DNA of 64,000 nucleotides. Source: JALORV01 sp963775635 (GTDB taxonomy: Bacteria; Pseudomonadota; Gammaproteobacteria; Burkholderiales; Burkholderiaceae_F). A model generated the notes under the pieces. That model saw only the letters and a list, made by a program, of their open reading frames with translations, had not been told where the DNA came from and searched no databases. Position 1 is the stretch's first letter; each line of letters begins with the position of its first letter. A program made the position numbers and the translations under genes. Where the stretch lies: NCBI GenBank assembly GCA_963775635.1, contig CAVZJO010000015.1:153372-217371 (forward strand). Direction: 5' to 3'. Below, piece after piece: positions 35,519 through 44,697 of this stretch.

Positions 35519-36901
35519 TCAAGCGATGCCGGTTTCTCGGTCTGCGGCCGGACTCGGCCGGCCAGTGCTGCCCTTTCCGCGCGAGCGACGTCGCCGCTTG
35601 CGGCCCGCTGTCTCCGGCACCTGGCTGCGTGCCGCCTCCTCCACCAGTCGATCGCGCTCGGCCTCGTTCGCATGGGCGAAACGGGTCCACCAGTCGGCCA
35701 GTTCCGCCGGGACCTCGTCGGCGGCCGCGCGCAAAAGCAGGAAATCATAACCGGCACGAAACCGCAGGTGCTGTACAAGCCGGTAAGCCGATTGGCTGCC
35801 GCGCCGCTCGAAGCGGGGCTGCAATCCCCAGATTTCGCGCATATCCGAGACGAAGCGGCGCTGGATCGCGAGCTTTTCGGTCTGCGCATCGAGCGTGTCG
35901 TCGATCGCCAGGTTGAGTGCCGGTATCCGGTGCTCGCCGCGCGCTGTACGGGCGTTCCAGCGGACCAGCACGTCGTGCCAAAGCAGTGTCGCGAACAGGA
36001 AACCGGGCGAAGCCGACTTGCCGCTGCGCACGCGTTCGTCGGTCCGCGCCAGCGCCTGCAGGACGAATCGCTCGCCGGCCGGCTGCTCGAGGATCACGTC
36101 GAGCAGCGGCAGCAACCCGTGGTGCAAGCCTTCCATACGCAGCCGCGTGATGCAGGCGACCGAGTGACCGCTTGTCAGCAGTTTCAACATTTCATCGAAC
36201 AGGCGCGCGGCGGGTACGTTCTCGACCAGCCCGGCCAGCCGCGGAATCGGCTCGCGCGTCGCTTCGTCGATCTCGAAACCGAGCTTGGCGGCGAAGCGCA
36301 CCGCGCGCAGCATCCGCACCGGATCCTCGCGGTAGCGGGTCTCTGGGTCGCCGATCATCCGCAGCCGCTTGCGCCGCACGTCCTTGACGCCATCGTGATA
36401 ATCGATCACTTCGCGCGTGGTCGGGTCGTAGTACAGCGCATTGACGGTGAAGTCGCGCCGGGCGGCGTCTTCGTGTTGCTGGCCGAACAGGTTGTCGGCC
36501 AGCACGCGGCCGTGTTCATCGGTCTGGCGGTCTGGGTTGTCGAGTGCTCGGAACGTCGACACTTCGATCGTCTCCTGGCCGAACATCACGTGCACCAGCC
36601 GGAAGCGCCGGCCGATGATGATCGCGCGCCGGAAGTGCGACTTCACCTGCTCGGGTGTCGCATCGGTCGCGACGTCGAAGTCCTTGGGCGCGATGCCGAG
36701 CAGCAGGTCGCGCACCGCACCACCGACCAGGTAGGCACGGTGACCGGCTTTCTGCAGCGTCTCGCACACTCGCAAGGCGGATCGTGCGACTAGCGCAGAG
36801 TCGATGCCGTGATCAACAACCGACACCCGCCGCGGCTCGCGCGGCTTGCGCGACTTGCGCGTGAACAACGTAGAGACGCGCTCGATGACGCGCCTGATCA
36901 T
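35519..36901 (-). CDS. pcnB: Poly(A) polymerase I
   Basis: A 460-residue PcnB that adds 3' poly(A) tails to RNA and promotes decay. The nucleotidyltransferase core is YLVGGAVRDLLLG with the catalytic aspartates in KDFDVATDA, near residues 63-85, followed by RRFRLVHVMFG. The end is Arg/Lys rich (GRKRRRRSRGKG), as is common in this family. The ATG at 36901 sits 18 bp after the HAD gene. Confidence 0.93.
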   Translation of the reverse strand: MIRRVIERVSTLFTRKSRKPREPRRVSVVDHGIDSALVARSALRVCETLQKAGHRAYLVGGAVRDLLLGIAPKDFDVATDATPEQVKSHFRRAIIIGRRFRLVHVMFGQETIEVSTFRALDNPDRQTDEHGRVLADNLFGQQHEDAARRDFTVNALYYDPTTREVIDYHDGVKDVRRKRLRMIGDPETRYREDPVRMLRAVRFAAKLGFEIDEATREPIPRLAGLVENVPAARLFDEMLKLLTSGHSVACITRLRMEGLHHGLLPLLDVILEQPAGERFVLQALARTDERVRSGKSASPGFLFATLLWHDVLVRWNARTARGEHRIPALNLAIDDTLDAQTEKLAIQRRFVSDMREIWGLQPRFERRGSQSAYRLVQHLRFRAGYDFLLLRAAADEVPAELADWWTRFAHANEAERDRLVEEAARSQVPETAGRKRRRRSRGKGSTGRPSPAADRETGIA

Positions 36902-36919
36902 GCGATGCGTGCCCGACAA

Positions 36920-37594
36920 CTAGGCATGTGCGGGCTCGAACAGCTGCAGCGTCGGCCAGCCGCGTTCGCGGGCGATCGCCAGCAGGCGTGGATCGCCGTT
37001 GGTCACGACCGGATAGGTAACCTTCTCGAGCAGCGGCAGGTCGTTGATCGAATCGCTGTAGAACGTCGTCGTCGAGTCGGCCAGCGTGTGACCGCGCTGG
37101 GCCAGCCATTCCTCGACCTTGCGCACCTTGCCGTCCTGGTAGGTGTGCGAACCGACATAGCCGCCGGTGAAGCGTCCTTCGTGCTGTTCGGGTTCGACTG
37201 CCAGTACGTGAGCGATGCCAAACTCGCGCGCGATCGGCGTGACGACATACGCGTTGGTGCCAGTCACCAGCGCCAGCTCGTCGCCCTGTGCGCGGTGCTT
37301 GTCGACCAGTGCGCGCGCCTGCGAACGCACCGCGGGGCCAACGTGGCTTTGCATGAACTCATGATGCCATTGGTCGAGGCTAGCGCGCGGAAACGCGGCC
37401 AGAAGCTCCATCTGGAATCGCACGTAGGCATCGACGTCGAACGTGCCTGCGCGGTATTCATCGGCAAAGCTGCGGATGCGATCGCCATAGTCGGCCGGAT
37501 CCAGTCCGCCCCGCGCGACCACGTGATGCGACCACGTGTCGGCGCTGTCGATCGGCAGCAACGTGTGGTCGAGGTCGAAGAGCGCGAGGCGCAT
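36920..37594 (-). CDS. HAD-family hydrolase (SerB-like, class IB)
   Basis: A 224-residue haloacid dehalogenase-fold phosphatase. The nucleophile motif is LFDLDHTLLPIDSAD at the N terminus, motif II is ALVTGTNAYV, and the metal motif is YSDSINDLPLLE. It resembles phosphoserine-phosphatase-like proteins found between hda and pcnB in betaproteobacteria; the substrate is unknown. The start at 37594 (MRLALFDLD) was picked since it fits the fold start. Confidence 0.87.
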   Translation of the reverse strand: MRLALFDLDHTLLPIDSADTWSHHVVARGGLDPADYGDRIRSFADEYRAGTFDVDAYVRFQMELLAAFPRASLDQWHHEFMQSHVGPAVRSQARALVDKHRAQGDELALVTGTNAYVVTPIAREFGIAHVLAVEPEQHEGRFTGGYVGSHTYQDGKVRKVEEWLAQRGHTLADSTTTFYSDSINDLPLLEKVTYPVVTNGDPRLLAIARERGWPTLQLFEPAHA

Positions 37595-37604
37595 CGCCAA
37601 GATT

Positions 37605-38267
37605 CTACGCACGGCTCCATTCACGGATCAGCGGAATGGTGATGGTGCGCTGGGCGGCCAGCGCGTACACATCGAGCGCATCGAGGACCGCCACCTGGGT
37701 ACGCATGTCGCGCGGCATGTGGGTCAGCAGGTAAGACACCACCTCGTCGGCCAGCTGCACGCCGCGTGACGCGGCGTGCGTACGCAGCGCGGCGACCTTC
37801 TCGGCATCGGTCAGCGCGTGCAGCTGGTAAACCAGCCCCCATGCGAGCCGGGTCCGTACATCGTCCCGCAACGGCAGCAGCGCGGGCGGGGCATTGCCGG
37901 CCGCGACCAGCACTGCGTCGCGCGATGCGCGGACTTCGTTCAGCAGCACGAAGAGCCGTCGCTGCGCGGCGGCATCGTATCGATCGACGTCATCGGCCAG
38001 GTAGCAACGGATCGCGGGGTCGAACGGCTCGTCGGCCGACGCGGAATCCAGAAACCGGCTCGGCCCATGCGAGGACGACGCCTGCAGCAGATGCGACCTG
38101 CCGCAGCCATCGGCTCCCCACAGGTAGGCGAAGCGCTCCTCGCCGCCGACGACCAGCGCACGTAGTGACGCGACGGCCTCCGCGTTGCGGCCGACGACGA
38201 AGTTGTCGAATGAGGGGCGCAAGGGCTGCACGATATCCAGGGTGAGCTGCTGCGGACGGTTTGTCAT
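37605..38267 (-). CDS. hda: DnaA regulatory inactivator Hda
   Basis: A 220-residue DnaA-like AAA+ protein that, with the sliding clamp, promotes ATP hydrolysis by DnaA and so limits re-initiation. The N-terminal QLTLDI is a clamp-binding motif, LWGADGCGRSHLLQA is the P-loop and YLADDVDRYD the Walker B. It is divergent from the purM-like gene and 10 bp from the HAD gene. Confidence 0.9.
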   Translation of the reverse strand: MTNRPQQLTLDIVQPLRPSFDNFVVGRNAEAVASLRALVVGGEERFAYLWGADGCGRSHLLQASSSHGPSRFLDSASADEPFDPAIRCYLADDVDRYDAAAQRRLFVLLNEVRASRDAVLVAAGNAPPALLPLRDDVRTRLAWGLVYQLHALTDAEKVAALRTHAASRGVQLADEVVSYLLTHMPRDMRTQVAVLDALDVYALAAQRTITIPLIREWSRA

Positions 38268-38289
38268 GGGGGGCGTGCGTGCCGCGACT

Positions 38290-38295
38290 TACAAT
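38290..38295 (+). promoter_or_regulatory. Candidate -10 box for the purM-like gene
   Basis: TACAAT preceded by CT lies 72 bp before the purM-like ATG in the 99-bp gap from hda. No good -35 hexamer is seen at the normal distance, so this is tentative. Confidence 0.3.
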
Positions 38296-38366
38296 GCCTG
38301 CCTTGGCGTTCGCGCGGCGAGCGGCGAGTTTACCGGCCGCACCATGGCAGCCTCGGTCCCACCGTC

Positions 38367-39470
38367 ATGAAATCCATCGACTACCGGCAGGCGGGCGTGG
38401 ACTACGCCAGCATCGATCCGTTGAAGATCCTGGCCCAGCGCGCCGCGGCCGGCACCGCGCCTCACCTGGCGCGTCACGGACTCGTCGAGGTGGCCGCCTC
38501 GCGGGGCGAATCGGCCTATGTCGTCGACTGCGGCGACTTTTATCTCGCGTCGATCACCGAGTGTCTGGGCACCAAGGCCCTGGTGGCCGATGCGATGCGG
38601 GCGATTGCCGGACGCAGCCACTACGACGCGATTGCGCAGGACACGCTGGCAATGGCGATCAACGACATCATCACCGTCGGAGCGACACCGGTTTCGGTGC
38701 ACGCCTACTGGGCGGCTGGCGATAGCGAGTGGTTCGCGGACGCCGAGCGCGCACACGACCTGGTCGACGGCTGGCGCGCCGCGTGCGATCGCTGCAGCGT
38801 CGCCTGGGGTGGCGGCGAAACGCCGGCGCTGGCCGGGGTCGTCACGCCCGGACGCATCGATCTGGCCGCGTCGTGTGTCGGCATCGTACGGCCGAAGTCG
38901 CGGCTTACCCTCGGCGATCGGCTGGCCGAGGGCGACGCGATCGTGCTGCTGGCGTCGAGCGGAATTCACGCCAACGGCGTTTCGCTCGCGCGCAAGCTGG
39001 TCGAGCAGCTACCCGACGGCTACCGCACGCCGCTCGCTGACGGCACGTCGTATGGCGAGGCGCTGCTCGTGCCGACACTGCTGTATTCGCCGGTGACCGA
39101 GGCGCTGGCCGCAGCCGGCATCGTGCCGCACTACTGCGCGAACGTGACCGGCCATGGCTGGCGCAAGCTGATGCGCCATCCCAGTGCGTTCACGTATCGG
39201 TTCCACACGCTGCCGCCGGTGCCGCCCGTGCTCGACTTCATCCGCCAGCAAGCCGGCCTTTCCGATCAGGAAGCCTATGGCACGCTGAACATGGGTGCGG
39301 GCTTTGCACTGTTCGTCGCGCGTTCCGATGCGGAACGATGCATCGTCGCCGCGCGCTCGGCAGGTGTCGCCGCTTGGAATGCCGGAACGGTGGAGCGCGG
39401 CGCGCGCCAGGTGGTGATCGAGCCGTTGGGTATCGTGTATCCCGCCGACGACCTGCATCTGCGCGCTTAG
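38367..39470 (+). CDS. AIR synthase (PurM)-type protein, divergent subfamily
   Basis: A 367-residue PurM/ThiL-fold protein. DYRQAGVDYASIDP opens it as in PurM, and AMAINDIITVGATP, GGGETPAL and LASSGIHANGVSLARKL match AIR synthetase regions. However, the usual ATP-site motif DGVGTK is replaced by TECLGTKALVADAM, and HVTGG is replaced by NVTGHGWRKLM. It occupies the place next to hda where purM lies in relatives, so it may be the working AIR synthetase of a second subfamily. Another PurM-fold function is possible. Confidence 0.7.
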   Translation: MKSIDYRQAGVDYASIDPLKILAQRAAAGTAPHLARHGLVEVAASRGESAYVVDCGDFYLASITECLGTKALVADAMRAIAGRSHYDAIAQDTLAMAINDIITVGATPVSVHAYWAAGDSEWFADAERAHDLVDGWRAACDRCSVAWGGGETPALAGVVTPGRIDLAASCVGIVRPKSRLTLGDRLAEGDAIVLLASSGIHANGVSLARKLVEQLPDGYRTPLADGTSYGEALLVPTLLYSPVTEALAAAGIVPHYCANVTGHGWRKLMRHPSAFTYRFHTLPPVPPVLDFIRQQAGLSDQEAYGTLNMGAGFALFVARSDAERCIVAARSAGVAAWNAGTVERGARQVVIEPLGIVYPADDLHLRA

Positions 39471-39519
39471 CGCGGGCGGCGTCGCGATCGGCCGCGCTGT
39501 CAGCGCGGCCGATCACTGT

Positions 39520-39810
39520 CTACGACCTGTTCGATTCGAATCCGACGGTCGCTGTGCGCGACGGCGGCGGCAGCGCACGTTCGACGTCGGACGCCGACAG
39601 CATTGCGTGGTCTGGAGCCGCCGAAGGTCCCTGTCCTGGCGTGAAGACCGATGAACCGGCCACGCCGGCGCCGGACGCCGCGCGATCGGCCACGGAAGCA
39701 CGGTCGTCGACCGATCCGGCCAGCCCCCACCAGATCGGCACGACGACCAGAGTCGAAGCTAGCAGGCGACGCCACGCCGATCTTCCCGTTTGCAATGGAT
39801 CTCGCCTCAT
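39520..39810 (-). CDS. Small hypothetical exported or membrane-anchored protein
   Basis: A 96-residue frame with a good GGAGGT site 4 bases before its ATG. The N terminus (LQTGRSAWRRLLAST) is basic and runs into a hydrophobic stretch (LVVVPIWWGLAG), like a signal or anchor. The rest is Ser/Ala/Pro-rich with no recognised domain. It is divergent from the LuxR-type gene. I do not recognise a family. Confidence 0.45.
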   Translation of the reverse strand: MRRDPLQTGRSAWRRLLASTLVVVPIWWGLAGSVDDRASVADRAASGAGVAGSSVFTPGQGPSAAPDHAMLSASDVERALPPPSRTATVGFESNRS

Positions 39811-40033
39811 TCTTACCTCCACACACTGCCCTGCAATCTGCTGCAGCACGCAGCGAGTGTGTTCCTGCGGGCCGTCGCGCTCCACCCCGAAAATCGGGGG
39901 ACCCACGCCGGAATCTGAAGCGCCGCCGCAGCAGAATTTTCACAAAGCGCACACAGATCACGATATTCACGTGGTGTGCCGATTGCGTTCGCGCGAGCGG
40001 CTTTCCATCATTAGACATCCAGGGAAAGTTGCG

Positions 40034-41071
40034 ATGCGATTCCGCGAGATCAGTCCGTCCGATGTTCCGCACTGCGTGCGCCTGCTTATTGCGCATGGCG
40101 GTCTGCGGCTGAGCGAGCGCGTGCGCGACGCATTGCCGGCGCTGTGGTCGATGCTCGTGTCTTCGAGCGCTCCCCATCCGTCGATGCTGATCGAGGACGC
40201 CGAAGCAGCCGGCCACCCGGTCGTGTGCGTCGTTCCCGGTTTCTTCCTGTGCGACGAGTTCGTACTGCGCTACCGGCAGGCGCCGCGTCCCTATCTGCTC
40301 AACACGATCTACGAAGCGCTGCTTGACGGCGAGCGGCCGCTACCCTCGCTGGAGGAAGTGCGCATCGCGAACTCGGGTAACGGCCTGCAGGCGCTGATCA
40401 GCAACCCCGCCTACGAGCCGAGGCCGTGGCACGACCCGCTGCTTGCCCGCATGCGCCGCATCGCGCCGATGGGGTTCGTGCATCTGTTCGGCGGTTATCG
40501 CCTCAAGTCGCTGTACTACGAGGCATTCGGCGACGACGCTGCCGACTATCTGCGCGCGGGTGGCTTCCGCCCCGAGGCCGAGTTCGCGCAGCAGGATGGT
40601 CATCCTCATCTGCGGCCGCGGATGTTCGTCAAGCATCGGACGGACATCGAGCCCGGAGCGATCGACCTGCTGGCGGCGCACGTATTTCACTTCACCGAAC
40701 CGCGGCTTGGACTGACGCCGGCCGAGCAGCGGGTCGTGCTGCGCGCGTTGCTGGGCGAATCCGACCGGCGCATCGCGGCGGCGCTGCACCTGTCGACCGA
40801 AACGGTCCGGTCGGCCTGGGAATCGATCTATGGCCGCATCATGCGCGTGGTCCCGGCCGTGTTCGAGTGCGAGCCGTGCGAGCGTGCTGGGCGAGGAGCG
40901 GAAAAGCGGCGCAGCGCCGTCGAATACCTGAGGCAGCACATGCACGAACTGCGCCCGCACCGCACGCCCGACTCCGGTGCGTCACGCAGCCCGCATCGAC
41001 TCGATCCGCTCGGCGAGCGCGCGCGGGCCGCCCGACTGCGCCGGATCGATCGTCTGATCGACAGCCAGTGA
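40034..41071 (+). CDS. LuxR-type HTH transcriptional regulator (unknown sensor domain)
   Basis: A 345-residue protein. The last third has a LuxR-type helix-turn-helix (LTPAEQRVVLRALLGESD and IAAALHLSTETVRSAWESIY, about residues 226-270). The first 220 residues show no family I recognise. Homology starts at MRFREISPSDVP, so the ATG at 40034 was chosen over the long upstream extension. Its last 90 bp overlap the end of miaA on the other strand. Confidence 0.65.
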   Translation: MRFREISPSDVPHCVRLLIAHGGLRLSERVRDALPALWSMLVSSSAPHPSMLIEDAEAAGHPVVCVVPGFFLCDEFVLRYRQAPRPYLLNTIYEALLDGERPLPSLEEVRIANSGNGLQALISNPAYEPRPWHDPLLARMRRIAPMGFVHLFGGYRLKSLYYEAFGDDAADYLRAGGFRPEAEFAQQDGHPHLRPRMFVKHRTDIEPGAIDLLAAHVFHFTEPRLGLTPAEQRVVLRALLGESDRRIAAALHLSTETVRSAWESIYGRIMRVVPAVFECEPCERAGRGAEKRRSAVEYLRQHMHELRPHRTPDSGASRSPHRLDPLGERARAARLRRIDRLIDSQ

Positions 41072-41905
41072 TCGCAGCCAGGTGAGCTGTCGCTTCGCGA
41101 GCTGTCGCGTCGCCGCGATCGCGGCTGCGCGAAACTGGTCATGCGTGCCGCGGCCGTCCAGAAAGCCCCACGCCTGACGATAGCCGACGCTGCGCATCGA
41201 CGGCAGGTCCGGTGTGAGGTCGCCGCGAAGCCTCAACGCACGCACCTCGTCGAGGAAGCCTCTCTCCAGCATCGAGTCGAAGCGATGCTCTATCTGCCGG
41301 TGCAGCACTGCGCGATCGGCGGGCGTGATCGCAACGACGGCGAGCCGCAGCGAGCTGGCGGTGCGCCGTGCGAGCAGCTGCGACATCGGTACACCCGAAA
41401 CTTCCAGGATTTCAAGCGCACGCTGGATGCGCTGCGCATCGTTCGGTGCGAGGCGTGCGGCGGTTTGCGGATCGCGCTCGACGAGCCGCGCATGCAGCGC
41501 GGGCCAGCCGACGCGCTGCGCTTCGCGCTCGAGCTCGGCGCGCAGCGGCGCATGCGCCGACGGCAGCTCCGACAATCCCTCGCGCAGCGCCTTCGCGTAC
41601 AGCATGGTGCCGCCGACCAGCAACGGCAGGCGGCCGCGCGCGCGGACATCTGCAATCGATGCGGCGGCGTCGCGCACGAATTCAGCGGCCGAGTAGCGCT
41701 CGGCGGGATCGCGGATATCGATCAGATGATGTGGCACCACACTGCGCTCCTGTGCGGTCGGTTTGGCGGTGCCGATGTCCATGCCGCGGAATATCTGCGC
41801 GGAGTCGACGCTGATGATGTCCAGCGGAAAGCGCCGCGCAAGCTCGAGCGCCAGCGCGCTCTTGCCGCCGCCGGTCGGGCCGAGCAACATCAGTGCATCC
41901 GTCAT
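40982..41905 (-). CDS. miaA: tRNA dimethylallyltransferase
   Basis: A 307-residue MiaA, which prenylates A37 of tRNAs reading UNN codons. The P-loop is LLGPTGGGKSALALELA; SVDSAQIFRGMDIGTAKP, PHHLIDIRDP and VGGTMLYAKAL are diagnostic. Its 3' end overlaps the LuxR-type gene tail by 90 bp in convergent orientation. No hfq or mutL is next to it. Confidence 0.95.
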   Translation of the reverse strand: MTDALMLLGPTGGGKSALALELARRFPLDIISVDSAQIFRGMDIGTAKPTAQERSVVPHHLIDIRDPAERYSAAEFVRDAAASIADVRARGRLPLLVGGTMLYAKALREGLSELPSAHAPLRAELEREAQRVGWPALHARLVERDPQTAARLAPNDAQRIQRALEILEVSGVPMSQLLARRTASSLRLAVVAITPADRAVLHRQIEHRFDSMLERGFLDEVRALRLRGDLTPDLPSMRSVGYRQAWGFLDGRGTHDQFRAAAIAATRQLAKRQLTWLRSLAVDQTIDPAQSGGPRALAERIESMRAA

Positions 41906-41994
41906 GGTGGGGAGACTACCTTGACCGTGGCTGCTTATGCCGGTGTCGCGCTTGCTAAAGTGAGCGGCGTCAAGGTCGGTTTGGCGAGGTTCAA

Positions 41995-42312
41995 ATGGCA
42001 GAGCGCGGCAGTTCCGAAGAGCGGTGGCAGCGTCAGTTCAGCGAAGTCGATCGCGAGATCATGAAAATGGCCTCGTTGTGCGGCGTGGACCTGCTCGATC
42101 GTGCGCAGATCCGGCGCGTGCTCGACAACGACGCGGGCGTCTGCACCCGCAGCAATCCGTTGGCGTTCGAGAAGCTGCATACCCTGGCGAAGGCCCACTA
42201 CCTGCTGCGGGATCGCGCTGCCGGGGTTATCGGCGAACAGGGTGCGCAGCAGGCGGTCGATCAGGCCGTCAGCGAACTGATCCAGAAGTTCACGAAGGTT
42301 CGCGGCGGCTGA
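41995..42312 (+). CDS. Small conserved-looking hypothetical protein
   Basis: A 105-residue soluble, helix-rich protein (SEVDREIMKMASLCGVDLLD, HTLAKAHYLLRD). No signal peptide, membrane segment or known motif is visible. It is alone, 89 bp from the divergent miaA start. Codon usage and GC pattern match neighbouring genes, which supports a real gene, but no function can be given. Confidence 0.6.
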   Translation: MAERGSSEERWQRQFSEVDREIMKMASLCGVDLLDRAQIRRVLDNDAGVCTRSNPLAFEKLHTLAKAHYLLRDRAAGVIGEQGAQQAVDQAVSELIQKFTKVRGG

Positions 42313-42414
42313 CCCGATCCGCGCGACGCCAAATTGGGGTTGCGCTAGCGCCTGCATCAGCCGGGTGAGTGCCCGCCTAACGAAAGCTTTCAGGTCTCTT
42401 GAGTCCAGCGCGCC

Positions 42415-44054
42415 GTGAACGCTTTCCGCGCCGTGAAGCAGGGCCGCGATGCGATTGCACACCGCGCTTGGGCGGGGGCCTTCCGGGCATTGGCGAAGGC
42501 AGACCGGCAGCGTCCGCTTGGCCCGCAAGACCTGGAGCACTTGGCCCTCGCCGCTTACATGCTCGGCCGTTCCGACGATCACCTCGAGTACTTGAAGCGG
42601 GCGCATCGCGCCTATCAGAACGCCCGCGATCTGCCGCGCGTCAGCGCGCTGTGCGTTCTGGGCCGGGATCAATTTTGCGACGCGCGGACAAGCCAGTCAC
42701 GCGGCCGGCTGGTTCGGACGCGCACAACGTTTGGCCGATCGCGGACCGCGCGACAACCTGGAGCACGGTTACTTGCTGGTCCCCGCGCTGCTGGAGTGCG
42801 CGGGGGAGCGCAACTGGAAGGGCGCGGCTGCAGTTGCAAGGAAAGCGGAGCGAATTGCGGAGCGTCACGACGACGCGGATCTTTTCGCCCTCGCCGCACA
42901 CGAGCGCGGACACGCCCTAGTGCGGCTGGGGCGCGTCGAGGAAGGCCTGCACCTATGGGATGAAGTCATGGTGTCAGTCACCGCGGGCGAGCTGTCACCG
43001 GTCGTGACTGGCCTTGTCTACTGCAGCGTCATCGCCTATTGCCAGGATGTGTTCCAACTGAGTCGCGCCCAGGCGTGGACGCAGGCGCTGACGGAATGGT
43101 GCGAGCAGCAGCCAGAGATGGTGGCGCACGTGGGTCAATGCCTGGTCCACCGCTCCGAAATCATGCAACTGCGCGGCCAGTGGGGTGCGGCATTGCAGGA
43201 AGCGCGGCGGGTAAAGACACGATTCGCGCAGTCGATGAACAGTTCCGCCGCGGGTCACGCGCTGTACCGGCAGGGCGAGATACACCGCTTGCAGGGTCGG
43301 CTCGACCAGGCCGAGGGCGCGTACCGGGAGGCCGCGCGATCCGGTTACGAGCCCCAGCCGGGGCTCGCGCTGTTGCGGCTTGCCCAAGGCAAGACAACCG
43401 CCGCGGCCAGCACAATCCGCCGCGCGCTCGCAGAGACCACGGACTCGGCCCGCCGCGTTAGGCTGCTTCCCGCTTGCGTGGAGATCTTCCTTGCGAACGG
43501 AAACCTCGAGCAGGCGCGGGAAGCCTGTGGAGAGCTCGAGGACTCTGCGAAGGGCCGCAAAAGCAGTTTGCTCGACGCGCTCGCGGCCGAGTCACACGGC
43601 GCGCTGGAACTGGCACAAGGCAATCCGCATGCGGCCCTTGAAAGGCTGCGGCACGCGTACGAGCAGTGGCGGCAACTCGAGGCGCCGTACGAAGCTGCGC
43701 GAGTGCGCGTGCTGATCGCGCAGGCCTGCCGTCTACTGAAAGACGAAGAAGCCGCCGCACTGGAGTTGGACACAGCGCGCAGCGCCTTCTCTCATCTAGC
43801 GCGCACGTCCGGACGTCGCTCGCGTGGGTAGGCTCGCTCGCAGGGCTGCGTCCGGGACCGAGCATGGATTAACCCGGCGCGAACTCGAAGTACTCCGCCA
43901 CGTCGCCGCCGGCCGACCGAACAAGTCGATCGCCCGGGACCTAGCGCTGAGCAACCGGACCGTGGATCGCCACCTCAGCAACATCTTCGACAAGCTCGGC
44001 GTGTCGTCCCGCTCGGCGGCAACTGCCTTTGCCTATCGCAATCGTCTTGTCTGA
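42415..44054 (+). pseudogene. LuxR-type regulator with TPR-like region, broken by two frameshifts
   Basis: Three consecutive frames spell one protein of about 545 residues. Frame one starts MNAFRAVKQGRDAIAHRAW and includes LGRSDDHLEYLKRAH. Near 42640-42652 the sense passes to a second frame (CAFWAGINFATRGQASHAAG, then long TPR-like repeats). Near 43795-43812 it passes to a third frame with the LuxR helix-turn-helix (GLTRRELEVLRHVAAGRPN, VDRHLSNIFDKLGVSSR). Each step corresponds to one surplus base. Genes of this type normally control nearby oxidoreductases; here a cupin gene follows. Confidence 0.8.
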
Positions 44055-44185
44055 AGTGCAATGGGTGATACCACCCACGATGTGTTTGTCTCGCACTGGG
44101 TTGTTTGTGCGATGTCGGCAGCAGGCCTCGGCGGTAGGTTTGCCTCCAGGTCCCAGTGGACCGCAACTCTCAACGGAGGCCAGAT

Positions 44186-44569
44186 ATGCCAAAGGTATCG
44201 CGCAACACGGCTTCTCATTCCGTCCAACTCGAAGGACTGGACGTGCGACTCGAACACCTCGAAGGCGGCTACTCGGTTTGCTTCGAGAGCCATACGGCGG
44301 ACGCGGACCTCGGCGCGCTGTTCCGCGGCCTGCCCGACGACCGCTGTCCGTTGCCGCGCTGGGGCTACGTGGTCAAGGGCAGGGTGGGTTTCGTCTTTCC
44401 CGACCGCAAGGAAACGTTCGAGGCTGGCGACGCCTACTACGTGCCACCGGGTCATTTACCGGTGCACTACGCGGGGGCCGAGATCGTAGAGTTCAGTCCG
44501 ACCGACGTCCTGGAGAAGACAATCAAGGTCGTGCTGGCCAACTTGCAGCCGACCAGCGTTACCTCATGA
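44186..44569 (+). CDS. Cupin-domain protein
   Basis: A 127-residue single cupin. PRWGYVVKGRVGFVFPDRKE and FEAGDAYYVPPGHLPVHY form the two cupin motifs; the first lacks the usual HxH pair, so metal binding is doubtful. The ATG at 44186 has a GGAGG site 8 bases upstream. It follows the LuxR-type regulator by 131 bp and could be its target. Confidence 0.75.
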   Translation: MPKVSRNTASHSVQLEGLDVRLEHLEGGYSVCFESHTADADLGALFRGLPDDRCPLPRWGYVVKGRVGFVFPDRKETFEAGDAYYVPPGHLPVHYAGAEIVEFSPTDVLEKTIKVVLANLQPTSVTS

Positions 44570-44697
44570 ACCATCGGTTCGCCATCGCAATCGGCTTCGA
44601 CCGTGAGGAGCGGGAACGCCAGCCACTTAGTCCGCTTTGATGCGGAGTAGCCTGCGGGTCGAACGGCCGCAACTGGCTGGCGGCCGAAAGTTGGCGC

